DNA from: Sycobia sp. Sy_11
Lineage: Eukaryota; Arthropoda; Insecta; Hymenoptera; Epichrysomallidae
DNA: 64,000 nucleotides
Assembly (NCBI GenBank): GCA_018907035.1
Contig: JACCIC010000022.1
Span: 1-64,000, forward strand
Direction of reading: 5' to 3'
Position 1 is the first letter of the stretch, and every line of letters starts with the position of its first letter. The notes under the pieces were generated by a model. It was not told where the DNA came from. It did no database searches and worked only from the letters and a program-made list of their open reading frames with translations. Below, one piece after another: positions 12,656 to 22,536 of the stretch. The position numbers and the translations under genes were made by a program.

Positions 12656-13808
12656 ATGGATTGCCAAAAGCAACAAAAGAGTTACCTTGGAGTGGAGGAG
12701 GGACAGCCGGCTGAGGCCGGGATTAAGTCTGTTGAGCGGACGAGTGAACTGGAGATTATTCTCCAACTTGCTCGGCTGCTCAAGGACATGATCAAAGCAA
12801 TGAAGAGCCAACCAAACATCAAAAAAGAAGGTACCGGGGAGCCTCCTGTCAACAACTAGACAGAAGAGAGAAGAGATAACCCCGAAGAGACCGGCATCAA
12901 GTCCCCCGGATATCTCCCTTACTAAGGAGAAAAAAAAGGGGAGAACAGGAGGACAAAAAAGAAGGGTGGCAAGAAGTTAAAACAAAGAAAAGAACAGTAA
13001 GAAGAAGCAAAGTGTGCAGAATACTGAGGAACAACCTCAGCATCCAAAAAAGAAAGCAATAAGCACAGAAATTAAAAAAAAAAGGCCAAAGCTCGATGCG
13101 ATCGCCATCAAACCAGCGCAGGGGAAATCCTACGCTGAGGTGATGAGATCCATCAGAGCGGTCAAACAGGAGGACTTGGGCACGGATGTGAGGACCGTCC
13201 GGAAAACCAAATCGGGTGAGGTGCTGATTGAACTCAGACATACCAAACCCGAAGGTCGGAAGGCAGTCGCTGAAGTGCTCAAGGAAGCAACTGGCCAGAG
13301 TGGCTGTGTCAGGGTGCTGACCCCTAGAGGAAGTCTAGAGGTTAGAGACCTGGACTGCTGCGTGACGGAGGATGAGGTGTGTGAGGCCCTCAAAAGTAAA
13401 CTGCCAGATTATTGTGGCGAGCTGCAGGTTAGAGTGACCAAAACCAACACTGCGGAACAGCGTGCTGCTATCGTAGTGTTGGAAGAGGTTGCTGCCGTGC
13501 GTCTGCTGAAGATCGGGTTTTTGCGAGTGGGCCTGGTGAATTGTCGTGTACGCCGCCGCGAAATAATGACGAGGTGCTACAGGTGCCTAGGATATGGCCA
13601 CCGGAGCCATAGCTGTAAAGGCCCTGATCGTAGCGCCTGTTGTTATCGTTGCGGACAGAGAGAACACAAGGTTGCGTCTTGCACCGCAGAACCCGAATGC
13701 TTTCTCTGTAAAGGTGAAGCGAAATCGGAGGGACGCCGGCACGTTGCCGGTTCCGGCGCCTGTCCGACTTTTCGCGAGGCTCTCTCAAAAATGGCTAAAT
13801 GGTCGTAA
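12656..13808 (+). pseudogene. Element C ORF1 (Gag-like, CCHC zinc knuckles)
   Basis: An N-terminal segment lies at 12656-12859 (67 codons, with a leucine-rich, coil-prone stretch). It is followed by a Lys-rich, A-rich region in which the frame shifts, and then by the main frame 13014-13808 (264 codons). The C-terminal part has three Cys/His knuckles: CYRCLGYGHRSHSC, then C-x2-C-x4-H-x4-C, then C-x2-C...H-x6-C. The protein would bind element RNA. It ends at 13806-13808, overlapping the ORF2 start by 10 bases. Frameshifts between 12860 and 13014 break it. Confidence 0.82.
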
Positions 13809-16768
13809 TTCTGCAAGGGAATATTAATCGCAGCAGGACAGCTGATCACCTCCTTCTTCGGCTTTGCCACGATACTGATGCTGATATATTAATTATCAGC
13901 GAACAGTATCGGAACAGAGAAGGAGTAGGTTGGTTCACCGATAACTATGGAACGGCAGCCATTTGGATTCCTGACCCACGAAAAACAAAAGTAGAGGATC
14001 ATGGATCTGGAAATGGCTATGTTTGGGTAACATGCAATCACATCACGTATGTGAGTTGCTATCTTACACCAAACCAATCCATAGGTGACTACCAGGTTAT
14101 ATTAGATGACCTGGAAGACACCGTCAGAGAAATGAAAGGTGAGCTGGTAATGGCAGGTGACTTTAATGCAAGGGCCCTAGAATGGGGCATGGCGGAGAGG
14201 AGGTCGAAGAGTCCAGAGGTCGAAGAGTCATGGAACTAGCGTCCAGACTTGGTCTAATAGTTCTAAATACAGGCAATACTTCGACCTTCAGGAGACCGGG
14301 CTATGCCGAAACTATACCTGATGTGACCTTTGCGACAGAACATCTGGCCTCTCGAATCCAGGACTGGCAGGTGATCGAGGACTACACAGCCAGCGATCAC
14401 CAGTATATCACATTCCGCGTATGCGATAGAATGCCAGGTTTCACTGGACACAATTCGCGAGGGCCCCCTAGATGGAACGTTGCAGGGATAAATAGAGAGA
14501 AATTCTCACAGGCCATTGAACGCGGTCAGCAAAGCTTTGTTAGGATTCCAAATGGCTCATCGACAATTCAGCACGCCAAGGAGTTGACTAGCGCCACAAT
14601 GCGCATTCTACGCCGGGCTTGCGAAGAGTCGATGCCGTGCAAAGTGGTTGGTGGAAAAAGACGTCCTGTTTACTGTTGGACGGCTGAGATAGCTGACATG
14701 AGGCGTAGGTGTTTACATCTACGACGAATGTCACAGAGAGCTTGTAAACACGGAGATGACATCACTATGATGAGGGCTGAATACAAGCTATCTAAGAAAG
14801 CCCTTCGACGAGCGATCGAAGCCAGCAAACGCCGATGCTGGAAGGCGCTGTGTGAAGACATAGATGGGGATCCATGGGGATTGGGATACAGGGTAGTTGC
14901 TGGAAAACTGGGAGCTCATGGAAACATGGGCACCTTGGACTCCGGCACAATGCGAAACATCGTAGATACCCTTTTCCCTACCCACCCTGATAGGTCTGAT
15001 CCAGCTCCACCGAAACGAGAACTTGATGTACCTCTTTTCAGCAAAGAGGAGCTCGGTAGAGCCGTGAGAACCATGCGGAATAAGAGGGCTCCAGGACTTG
15101 ACGGAATTCCAGGAGAGGTGCTGAAAATAGTAGTTGAGGAGCATCCAGAACTCCTTCTGTCGATGTACAATTCGTGCTTGACAGCTGGTTTATTCTATTC
15201 TAGCTGGAAGGTGGCGAAACTTGTGCTTATCGACAAGGACAAGGGTCCGCCGGAGACGCCCTCGTCGTATCGACCTTTATGTATGTTAGATACAGCTGGA
15301 AAGCTGATGGAGCGTCTATTGAAGCTACGACTCCTGGGGGCTGTTGCTGCTGCTGGCGGCTTAGCTGACAGACAGTACGGATTCCGGGGAGGCAGGGCGA
15401 CGGTGGACGCAATCCTCGAGGTTGTTGATGCGGCGAGGCGCACAGAGAGGGGTAATCACTACACTCGACCTGTTTGCCTCCTGGCTACCCTTGACGTTCG
15501 GAATGCCTTCAACTCTGTTGGATGGGCAAATGTTTTGAGGGCCATGGAGCGAGACTTTCGGATACCACCTTATATACTTCGTATATTGGATGACAACCTT
15601 AAGGATCGATACTTGGTTTACGAGACAACGGACGGTCGGAGAAGGAAAAAACTTAGTTCCGTGGTGGCTCAGGGGTCTGTACTCGGAGCCGACATGTGGA
15701 ACGTTTCATATGACGGAATACTACGGATGCAGATGCCTGAGGATACCTTTCTGGTTGGATACGCAGATGATGTAGTAGCCGTTATCATCGCTAGAGATTA
15801 TGACGCTGCACAGATGCGACTAAACCAGGTGATGCGTCGAGTGCAGAGATGGATGGAGAAGAATGGGTTAGAACTGGCGGCGGCGAAAACGGAGATCGTG
15901 CTCCTAACTAAGAAACACGACGGTGAGTACCAAAGCAGCTGTAAGGTACCTGGGGGTGACGCTTGATTCCAAGCTGACCTTCTGGGACCAAATAAAAAAA
16001 GTGGCGGATAGAGCTGCCCGAGTGACAGCACAACTTAGCAGGTTGATGGCCAATGTTGGTGGTCCAGCACCCTGCAAGCGGCGTCTGCTCATAAGGACAG
16101 CTGAATCCATCATGCTATACGGCGCGGAGGTATGGGCCGATGCACTGATGGCCCAAAAATATAGAAAAAGAATGGCGGCAGTGCAGCGTAGAGGGGCATT
16201 ACGTATCGTGAGCTCCTACCGTACGGTCTCCGAGTCGGTGGTGCTGGTAATCGCACGTGTTACCCCCATTGATCTCCAGGCACAAGAAAAGAAGTTTGTC
16301 CACCAGAATAAGAATATTCTCGGCAGAATTGAGGCAGCTGCACGGGCCAGAGCTGTCACGATAAACGAATGGCAGAAGCGCTGGGAGAGGGATCCGCGTG
16401 GCCGATGGACGGCTCGTCTGATCAATCAGTTAAAGCCATGGCTCCAGAGGTCGCACGGAGAGGTTAATTACCACCTCACACAGCTCTTATCGGGGCACGG
16501 TCGGTTTCGATCCTATCTCACCAAGATGGGGAAAGTACCGGATCCGAGCTGTGCCCACTGTTGCGCTCCCCGAGACGATGCACTTCACACATTCTTTCAG
16601 TGCGAGGTGTTTCGCCTTGAAAGGGAGTGCCTCTGGAGAGACATAGGACCATGTGGGCCTGATAATATCGTTCGGCTGATGCTAGAGAACTATGAGAATT
16701 GGTCCAGGATTTGCAATTTCTGCAAAGCCATCCTGGACCACAAAAGAAGAATTGAAGAAGGCGTGTAA
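13799..16768 (+). pseudogene. Element C ORF2: endonuclease-reverse transcriptase
   Basis: The APE-like endonuclease starts at 13799 and shows GDFNAR (about 14156) and, after a frame change between about 14190 and 14230, the TASDHQYITF motif (about 14386). The reverse transcriptase shows KRAPGLDGIPGEVLK, YGFRGGRATVDAIL, LDVRNAFNSV and the catalytic YADD at 15770-15781. A second frame change near 15925, where roughly 20-30 residues also seem to be lost, moves to the frame 15923-16768. That frame carries CAHC...HTFFQC, the Cys/His motif typical of R1-like elements. A near-duplicate of 13 bases (AGGTCGAAGAGTC at 14201 and 14217) sits at the first frame break. Confidence 0.88.
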
Positions 16769-17051
16769 GCCCGCAAGGGCGAATAGGATGGCGCAGCCCA
16801 GAAGTAATGTCCTCATAGACGGTTCCTGGGCTGCACTTACGCCATTGTGAGGAGGTCTCCTCGGTGCACGCCTGCCGAGCCCGACTCGCAGCTCTTTTCA
16901 GAGCTGTGGGAAGCAGTCGAGAGGAATGCACTGAGGAGGTAGCTTTTTAGTGGGTATGCCCTCACAGGTGAGTCCTACATACCCGGGGACCGGTCTCCGG
17001 GATCCATAAAGGATTTTTCTCCTCCTCCCAAAAAAAAAAAAAAAAAAAAAA
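16769..17051 (+). other. Element C 3' UTR and poly(A) tail
   Basis: The 3' UTR is about 260 bases and ends GGATTTTTCTCCTCCTCCC, followed by an uninterrupted A run that merges with the first A of the target duplication. The tail supports insertion by target-primed reverse transcription. Confidence 0.85.
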
Positions 17052-17995
17052 ATCAGTAGTTATTATTACAATTATTATTTTTAGTATTAATATTCAGGTT
17101 TTTAACGCGTATTCACCACTATAAAATGTAATAGTTTATAAGAGTATGTTATTTTATATTAGCATTATAGGTAATCAATAATTATTATTTTAATAATTAT
17201 ATTTTTATCAAATATTAAATAAGTTAGTTATAATTCACGACGACGCCTAGGTTCGCTCCACGTAGTTATACGAAAAGTCTTTGTCGAGCAAAAGAGAAAG
17301 TAACAATCATAATAATATTTGTACGAGATGAAGGGAAGTATAATATTCCTATAATAAAAAAACGTCCCTTCATCTCTCCCACCACCATGTATTTTCTCAG
17401 CGGAGAAAATTTCGGCGGCGTCGCGCCCCGACTATAAATACGGGCCCGCTGGACCGCGAAAAGCAGACTGCCGGTCGCGTTTGCGTAGCGTAGAAGTTAT
17501 TTCTTGTATTTTCGTAATACTATATAAAATTTTAAAATAAAAAGTAAGCACTATATATATATTTTTCGAGTTCTTTTTACCTTTGTATTCCGCGATACGC
17601 GCGCTTATTTTTAGGGTGGGAGACACGAGTCTAGGAGACAGAAAGCTGTCGCTGGACCCGTAGACTCCGCTAAAGATAAGCGCGACGACCCGAGGTAATA
17701 GCGGGAGGCCGAACGCGTGCCGCTGCTATCCTTGGGGAATATTTGAGCCGTCGCCGCTCCAAGTCCGACACGCTGGGGTGAGAGCCGCCCGGGAGTGGCC
17801 TCAACCAGCGTCGGAACAACACCGCGTCGCGCCGCGCCCTCGCGAAATAAGTGTATCCGCGATCTGCCCCGCGTGTCTCTGGCTTCAACACGCGAAAGCG
17901 TTGGCCGAAAAACAAGGGGGAATTTGCCGGTAAATAACGGCTTAAAATCGCCGTTAAGATTACCCGGGTGGTACCAACTTCGGTTGGACGTCACA
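17052..17995 (+). repeat. Element B 5' LTR, part 2 (promoter, R, U5)
   Basis: This continues the LTR after element C. It includes the second copy of element C's target duplication, a core promoter, a polyadenylation signal and a GC-rich end terminating in GACGTCACA. A block of roughly 80 bases around 17755-17835 is missing from the 3' LTR. Confidence 0.9.
17433..17541 (+). promoter_or_regulatory. LTR core promoter (TATA box) and poly(A) signal
   Basis: TATAAATA at 17433-17440 sits in a GC-rich context, and AATAAA lies at 17536-17541, about 100 bases downstream. This spacing is what an LTR needs to start transcription in one copy and end it in the other. The identical arrangement occurs in the 3' LTR (TATAAATA at 25687-25694, AATAAA at 25790-25795). 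The transcription start would fall near 17465. Confidence 0.65.
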
Positions 17996-18001
17996 AAAAA
18001 T

Positions 18002-18019
18002 TGGGGGCTCGTCCGGGAT
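18002..18019 (+). promoter_or_regulatory. Primer-binding site, tRNA-Pro type
   Basis: TGGGGGCTCGTCCGGGAT begins six bases after the end of the 5' LTR. It is the 18-base complement of the 3' end of tRNA-Pro, including the TGG that pairs with CCA, and is the same site used by several vertebrate gammaretroviruses. It would prime minus-strand DNA synthesis of element B. Confidence 0.85.
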
Positions 18020-18146
18020 GCGTTTATAGATCGCGGACACCTTTTTTTATTTTTCCTTTTTTCGCGTTTATTGATTAGTGTTAGGCCAGTTCGCGTAGCG
18101 AAGCGTAGGTCGAAGAGATAATTTTAAACATTTTTTTTGTTTCTAA

Positions 18147-19244
18147 TTTTTTAGTGGCCGGGAAAGCCTACAAACAGAAGAGAAATCGGGAGCACAAGAG
18201 GCGGCAACGGGAGACCCGTTTATTAATTCGAGGCCAAATTTTAGAAGCAGAGCAGGAAAACCGAGAAAGAAAAGGGCTAAACCGCGTTCCGGATCGGGAA
18301 CTAGAGGACACGGTTTAGAGAATTTATCGGCCCATTCACGAGCGATATCTGCGAGAACTCGCGGCGCGGCGGCCAAGAAAACGGGAAACCGTTGTCTGCC
18401 ACCCCCAGCGTTCGGGAATAAAAAAGGAGGTACTTACCGGCGTGATCAAGGCGCACCGAGCGCCCAGGGAAATCCGCCGCGGCGTGGCGTGTTCGAGATC
18501 TCCGAACCGCCTCAACCGGTCGTTAACCGGCCGCTGACGCTGATATATCCCCCGTTGACGCGCTTGCCTCCGCTGGCGGAGTTAATCCGCCCCGCAACTG
18601 GTGTGACAACCGGCGCCATCGTCGAACCACCGCGGCCGCGACAACGCGAGCCGTCAGCAGCCACCCGACGGACGACGGAAGGATCCACGGAGCTCACGTT
18701 AACGAAGCTCACCGCCGACCTACCATCAGCGCTGCCCGTCGCACCGCAGAGCAGCGCAGCGCACCCGACTCCGCCGCCGCCCGGTGTTGCGGCATCTCTT
18801 TCTCTTGACGCGCCGCCGCCAGCCGCCGCCGGCCGACTACCGCAGCGCAGCGCAGCGCACCTGGCTGCGCCGCCGCCCACTGCTGCGGCATTTCTCTCTC
18901 TTGACGCGCCGCCGCTAGCCGCAGCGCGACAAGCCGTACCGCTGCCAGCGGCACCGACAAGCCCGGCCGAGGCAACTACGCCCAAGTGGTTGTCGCCGAT
19001 CCGGAACCTGCGGCTAAAGCCGTCTGGCTGCCCGCTGACCCCTCGCGGACCGACGGAAGAAGAACTCCGCGCCGCAGAGGAGCGACGGAGCCGAGAAAAG
19101 GGGGATCAGGCGACCGAGCAGGGTATACCGGCCCCAAGCCCCGTCCGAGAATCAGGAGATCCACCCAGCCGTGCGAGACTCGCGGGGTGGAAGAGGAAGT
19201 TATTTTTAAATTCGGACAGCGAGAGCGAAAGCGACGAGGATTAA
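18147..19244 (+). CDS. GC-rich Pro/Ala-rich open frame without ATG, in element B
   Basis: An uninterrupted frame of 365 codons opens after a TAA at 18144-18146 and ends at 19244. It contains no ATG; the first GTG-like start is at 18489. It opens beside a polypyrimidine-AG sequence ending at 18154 that looks like a 3' splice site, so it might be the downstream exon of a spliced transcript. The N-terminal third is basic (KPRKKRAKPR). The middle is Pro/Ala-rich with a duplicated block (HPTPPPPGVAASLSLDAPP / HLAAPPPTAAAFLSLDAPP). The end is acidic (DSESESDED). GC content is far above its neighbours. I do not recognise the protein, and it may not be translated. Confidence 0.4.
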   Translation, partial: FFSGRESLQTEEKSGAQEAATGDPFINSRPNFRSRAGKPRKKRAKPRSGSGTRGHGLENLSAHSRAISARTRGAAAKKTGNRCLPPPAFGNKKGGTYRRDQGAPSAQGNPPRRGVFEISEPPQPVVNRPLTLIYPPLTRLPPLAELIRPATGVTTGAIVEPPRPRQREPSAATRRTTEGSTELTLTKLTADLPSALPVAPQSSAAHPTPPPPGVAASLSLDAPPPAAAGRLPQRSAAHLAAPPPTAAAFLSLDAPPLAAARQAVPLPAAPTSPAEATTPKWLSPIRNLRLKPSGCPLTPRGPTEEELRAAEERRSREKGDQATEQGIPAPSPVRESGDPPSRARLAGWKRKLFLNSDSESESDED

Positions 19245-19270
19245 TTGAATTAAAACGTGTATATATATAG

Positions 19271-20030
19271 ATATATAGGCACTATATAATTTTTTTTTAA
19301 TAAACGAATTTACCAGAAATACGTCTTTATTGTGTGTTGTACCATATTTCCCTTTCCCACTTCCACTTCCCACTTTCCTTTTAACTAGATATTAATTTTA
19401 TTATTGCTTTCGGTTTTTGTTTGTTTTTAACCAATTATCTTTAACTTTAATTTTTCTCTTTCTCTTTATTTTCCTTCCTTTTTTTTAAATATATTTGTTA
19501 AAAACTGATATTTTTTAACTTATTTATTAACAGTATTTTTTTTTCTCTTTTTTTCTTAGCTGAATTCGAATATTACTTTGCCACTACTATTATTAATTTT
19601 AATCTTTAGTAATTTTAACTTTTATTTTTCAACTTTTACTTTTATTCTAAACTTTCATTCCTTTTTTTTCAAATATTTTTTTTCTTCACTTATTTTATAA
19701 CGATATTTTTTTTTTCTTTTAAACTCTTTTAATTATAATTTTAATCTAGATTTTAAGTTTAATCCGTTTAATTTTTAATCTTTGTTTAATTTATCATTTT
19801 TGATTCTTAATATTTTGTTTCCTTTTAATCTTTTTATTGTCTTAAACCTTTACTTTAACTATTATTTTTTTCTATTTATTCATTTATTTATTTATTTATT
19901 TTTCTCTTGAATCATTAATCTTTCTCTTTGAATTTTTCAACTAATTTTTTTTTTTTTAATAGTTTTGTTTATAATTCTTTTGTTTTTATTTTTATACCTT
20001 TCTCTATCCCTATATATACACCGTCGCTCT
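19271..20030 (+). other. T-rich tract in element B
   Basis: Roughly 760 bases are dominated by T with scattered C and A and almost no G on the plus strand. The tract separates the GC-rich frame from the coiled-coil ORF. It could act as a very long polypyrimidine tract ahead of a splice acceptor, as a transcriptional pause, or be expanded simple sequence. No coding potential was seen. Confidence 0.6.
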
Positions 20031-20042
20031 CTCGTTATCTAA

Positions 20043-20420
20043 ATGGTAGGGCTAAATACAGACCCCCCCGCGCCGAGCGAGGAAAGGTTAGAAACTATAG
20101 AAGAGCGAGTGAGTTTCCACCACAGGGCGCTTTGTATGGTAGGAACGCTGTCGCGAAATAACCGTACATATATCGAAGAATTACAAGAGGCCTGTGCGGA
20201 GACACATAGGAATACCAATTTCTTGTTGCGAAAAATTACCAGCGTAGAAGAGCGAGTAGAGGGGCTGGAAAAAGAAAATGAGGAATTGAAAGCTTGGTTG
20301 GAAAAAACCTGGCAAATTACTGCACGTGCTTTCAGGGAACTGAACAATAAACGGTCCGTAAGCGAGTCAGATATAGAGTTCCTGGAAGAAGCCGTTAGGC
20401 AGCTAAACTTGGACGACTAA
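20043..20420 (+). CDS. Small coiled-coil protein of element B, function unknown
   Basis: This is a complete ATG-to-stop frame of 125 residues starting right after the T-rich tract. It is acidic and helix-prone, with a heptad-like stretch at roughly residues 62-95 (RKITSVEERVEGLEKENEEL) and a second amphipathic helix near the C-terminus. It lies inside element B, upstream of gag and in a different frame from it. It has no zinc knuckle, signal peptide or membrane segment. I do not recognise the family. It could be an element-encoded accessory protein or an upstream Gag domain exon. Its intactness inside a copy that has lost its polymerase suggests a recent loss. Confidence 0.55.
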   Translation: MVGLNTDPPAPSEERLETIEERVSFHHRALCMVGTLSRNNRTYIEELQEACAETHRNTNFLLRKITSVEERVEGLEKENEELKAWLEKTWQITARAFRELNNKRSVSESDIEFLEEAVRQLNLDD

Positions 20421-20653
20421 GAAAGGAGGAAACATTACTAATTAATATATTAATAATATAGTTAATTAAGCGGTACGGTCGTTGACTAGCCCTGCATTAA
20501 TCTTGTAACGTTATAATGCTTTTTAATTAATAAGTTACTAACTTCAATTATTACTATTATTATTATATAATAATTATTAATAAATTATTATTATTATTAT
20601 ATAATTACCGATTTTAACGCGAAAATTTGACACCAGCTATATAATAAAGACGC
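20421..20653 (+). other. AT-rich spacer before gag in element B
   Basis: About 230 bases rich in TTA/ATT words lie between the coiled-coil ORF and the Gag start. A purine-rich AAGAAAGGAGGAAAC stretch lies directly after the coiled-coil stop codon. No ORF is present. Confidence 0.6.
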
Positions 20654-22531
20654 ATGTCTGAACAGCGTGTCACTAGAAGTCGGGCAGATAAGAGTAAATT
20701 CTGCCTAGACTATATCGACAACGTCGACCCTTTTTTGTCAACTAAAGAGATCCCGAAGGATGTAGAAATAAAGCCTCCACCGCGAGCGTTACAAGGAACG
20801 ATCTATCTTTTGGAAGACTCTGTCCTAGAACCAACCGCGCAATCGGAAAAATCGGCTGATAATAAGCAAAAGAAGGAATCTAAAAACCCCGATATACATA
20901 TATCAGACAATAACCGAGCCCACGTAACAATGCCTACGCAATCAGTCCCACTCAAGGACGTGCTTAAGGTGGTGCCTATATTTGACGGGCGTAACATCAC
21001 CCTGAGCGAGTTCTTCGAAGGCTGCGATGAAGCATTAGAAATCATAGACGCGACCAATTAACCAAGTTTTGTAAGGTTGTTGCGGGCACGCGTAACAGGG
21101 GAGGCAAGGTATCGTACACGCTACGAGGTGTATGAGAAGGAAGCACTAGCTATGCTTCATTCGGTGCAGACTTTTAGGCCGTACGTATTTGGACGTACGT
21201 TCACCCTTGTGACTGACCACCAGCCGCTCGTGTGGTTCAAAACAGCAGATTTGAATACACGAGTAATAAAATGGAGGTTCAAGCTATCAGAGTACGACTA
21301 TAAGGTTGTTTACAATCCGGGGAAGACAAATGTGCACGCCGATGCATTGTCTCGTAACCCTGTCGAAAATGTAAACGCAGTCACTCGTGCGCAAAATAAA
21401 AGGCTTTTTAATCTGGATAGACCATTCACAAATCCTGAAATTCCAGGTTCCCCCTTAACTGAACGTCATAGGTCCCCTAAAGAATCTCGAGAAGAGAACG
21501 GCTATATTAAGAAACCACATATTTCTAAGTTTTCAAAGAGAGTCCAAGATTTTTCAAAGTTCGATAAGGAGAAAGCAAGTCATGCTACTTTTTCTAAGTT
21601 GGGAGCAGATACCGCTAATTTGAAAGAGAAAATTTTAAGAAAAAACAGAAGGAAGCGAAGAAGATCGAAAGTCCAGAATATAAAAATAAATAATAACGAT
21701 AAGATAAAGAAAGGTACAGAAGAAGCAATCGAAAGCCGTCCGCAACGACGTAAAACTACGAACCAAACCCAGAAATACAGTCCGGAAGCGCAAGGGACTA
21801 ATAGAGTGACTGCTGCGGTTGACACTTCCATTTTTAAACAGGGGGAAAGAGAAACCCCAGATCCGCATCAGATAGGAACTAATAACGTTCGAACGCTTTG
21901 TAAACGCCAAGGACGATCAATTAAAGAAGCTCGAGATGATGGAAAGCCGAGCAATTTTATCGAGGACAAATCGCGCAAATTAACGAAAAAGCAAAAGAAT
22001 AAAAAACTTACTAAGTTGTATAAATCGAAAATTAATAAGCCAACATTCGTCCGAAAGAGCAAAGCAACAGATATTTTACACAAAGGTAGCGAGCCTACAA
22101 GCAAATCAGACAATGAGTCATCCTACTCCCCGCAGCATAAATCGAAAATGATAAGTAGAAAACCTAAAGGCAAACCTACCTTACCATCCGAAAGTAATAC
22201 GGATCAAAGCAGTAGCGACATAGATCCCTCTAGTAGCGAAAGTTCGGTAATGGAACAAAGTAATGGTTCTAATTGTGACAACGAAAGTAAAGGTGACGAT
22301 ACTAAAAATAGCAAAGCTGACGTTGAAGGAAAGAGTTTAAGAGAGAGCAAAAATAAAATTGTGGAAACCAAGGAAACGATTCAATTTCGCAATGATCATA
22401 TCCTATATTTTATCAATAGCAAAGGCGAACCTTGCGACCTAGCAGCACGGAAACTTGCTGAGGCGAATAAAATTCTGGAACGTCAATACGCAGAAGAAGC
22501 CCATACAGACGAAGCAATCGTAAGTTCCTAA
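20654..22531 (+). pseudogene. Element B Gag fused in frame to RNase H by deletion
   Basis: The Gag N-terminus runs from 20654 (MSEQRVTRSR...). It includes a typical Gypsy capsid start, VVPIFDGRNITLSEFFEGCDEA, and a TAA at 21059-21061 interrupts it. The same frame continues through PSFVRLLRARVTGEAR, still Gag-like, and then changes directly into RNase H: YEKEALAMLHSVQTFRPYVFGR, VTDHQPLVW, and the closing NPGKTNVHADALSRNP. The rest of Gag, the protease, reverse transcriptase and the first catalytic part of RNase H are missing. From about 21360 on there is a long Lys/Arg/Ser-rich linker ending near 22531, including DHILYFINSKGEPCD, a motif seen before integrase in some Gypsy elements. Confidence 0.8.
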
Positions 22532-22536
22532 TTGCT

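Larger units (their letters stand above)
11720..17051 (+). mobile_element. Element C: near-complete R1-clade non-LTR retrotransposon
   Basis: The element is about 5.3 kb with a GC-rich 5' leader, ORF1 with zinc knuckles, and ORF2 with endonuclease, reverse transcriptase and a terminal Cys/His motif. It ends in a short 3' UTR and a run of about 23 A. It is flanked by a 16-bp target duplication lying in the LTR of element B. The overlapping stop/start junction between ORF1 and ORF2 and the lack of an obvious RNase H domain fit the R1 clade. At least three frame disruptions make this copy inactive. Confidence 0.88.

Noticed and set aside
14199..14230. 13-base near-duplication as the sole cause of the first ORF2 frameshift in element C
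   Set aside because: Its 16-base offset does not by itself account for the observed frame change, so it is only noted as lying at the break.
17611..17994. Open frames in the GC-rich end of the LTRs
   Set aside because: They lie in R/U5 of the LTR on both strands and are not shared as intact frames between the two LTRs.
18512..18985. Ala/Gly-rich minus-strand frames opposite the GC-rich frame
   Set aside because: They are antisense mirrors of the Pro/Ala-rich frame; GC-rich DNA rarely has stops on either strand.
18986..19270. 94-codon basic frame overlapping the ATG-less frame
   Set aside because: It is a shifted-frame shadow in GC-rich sequence with Arg/Pro-rich composition.
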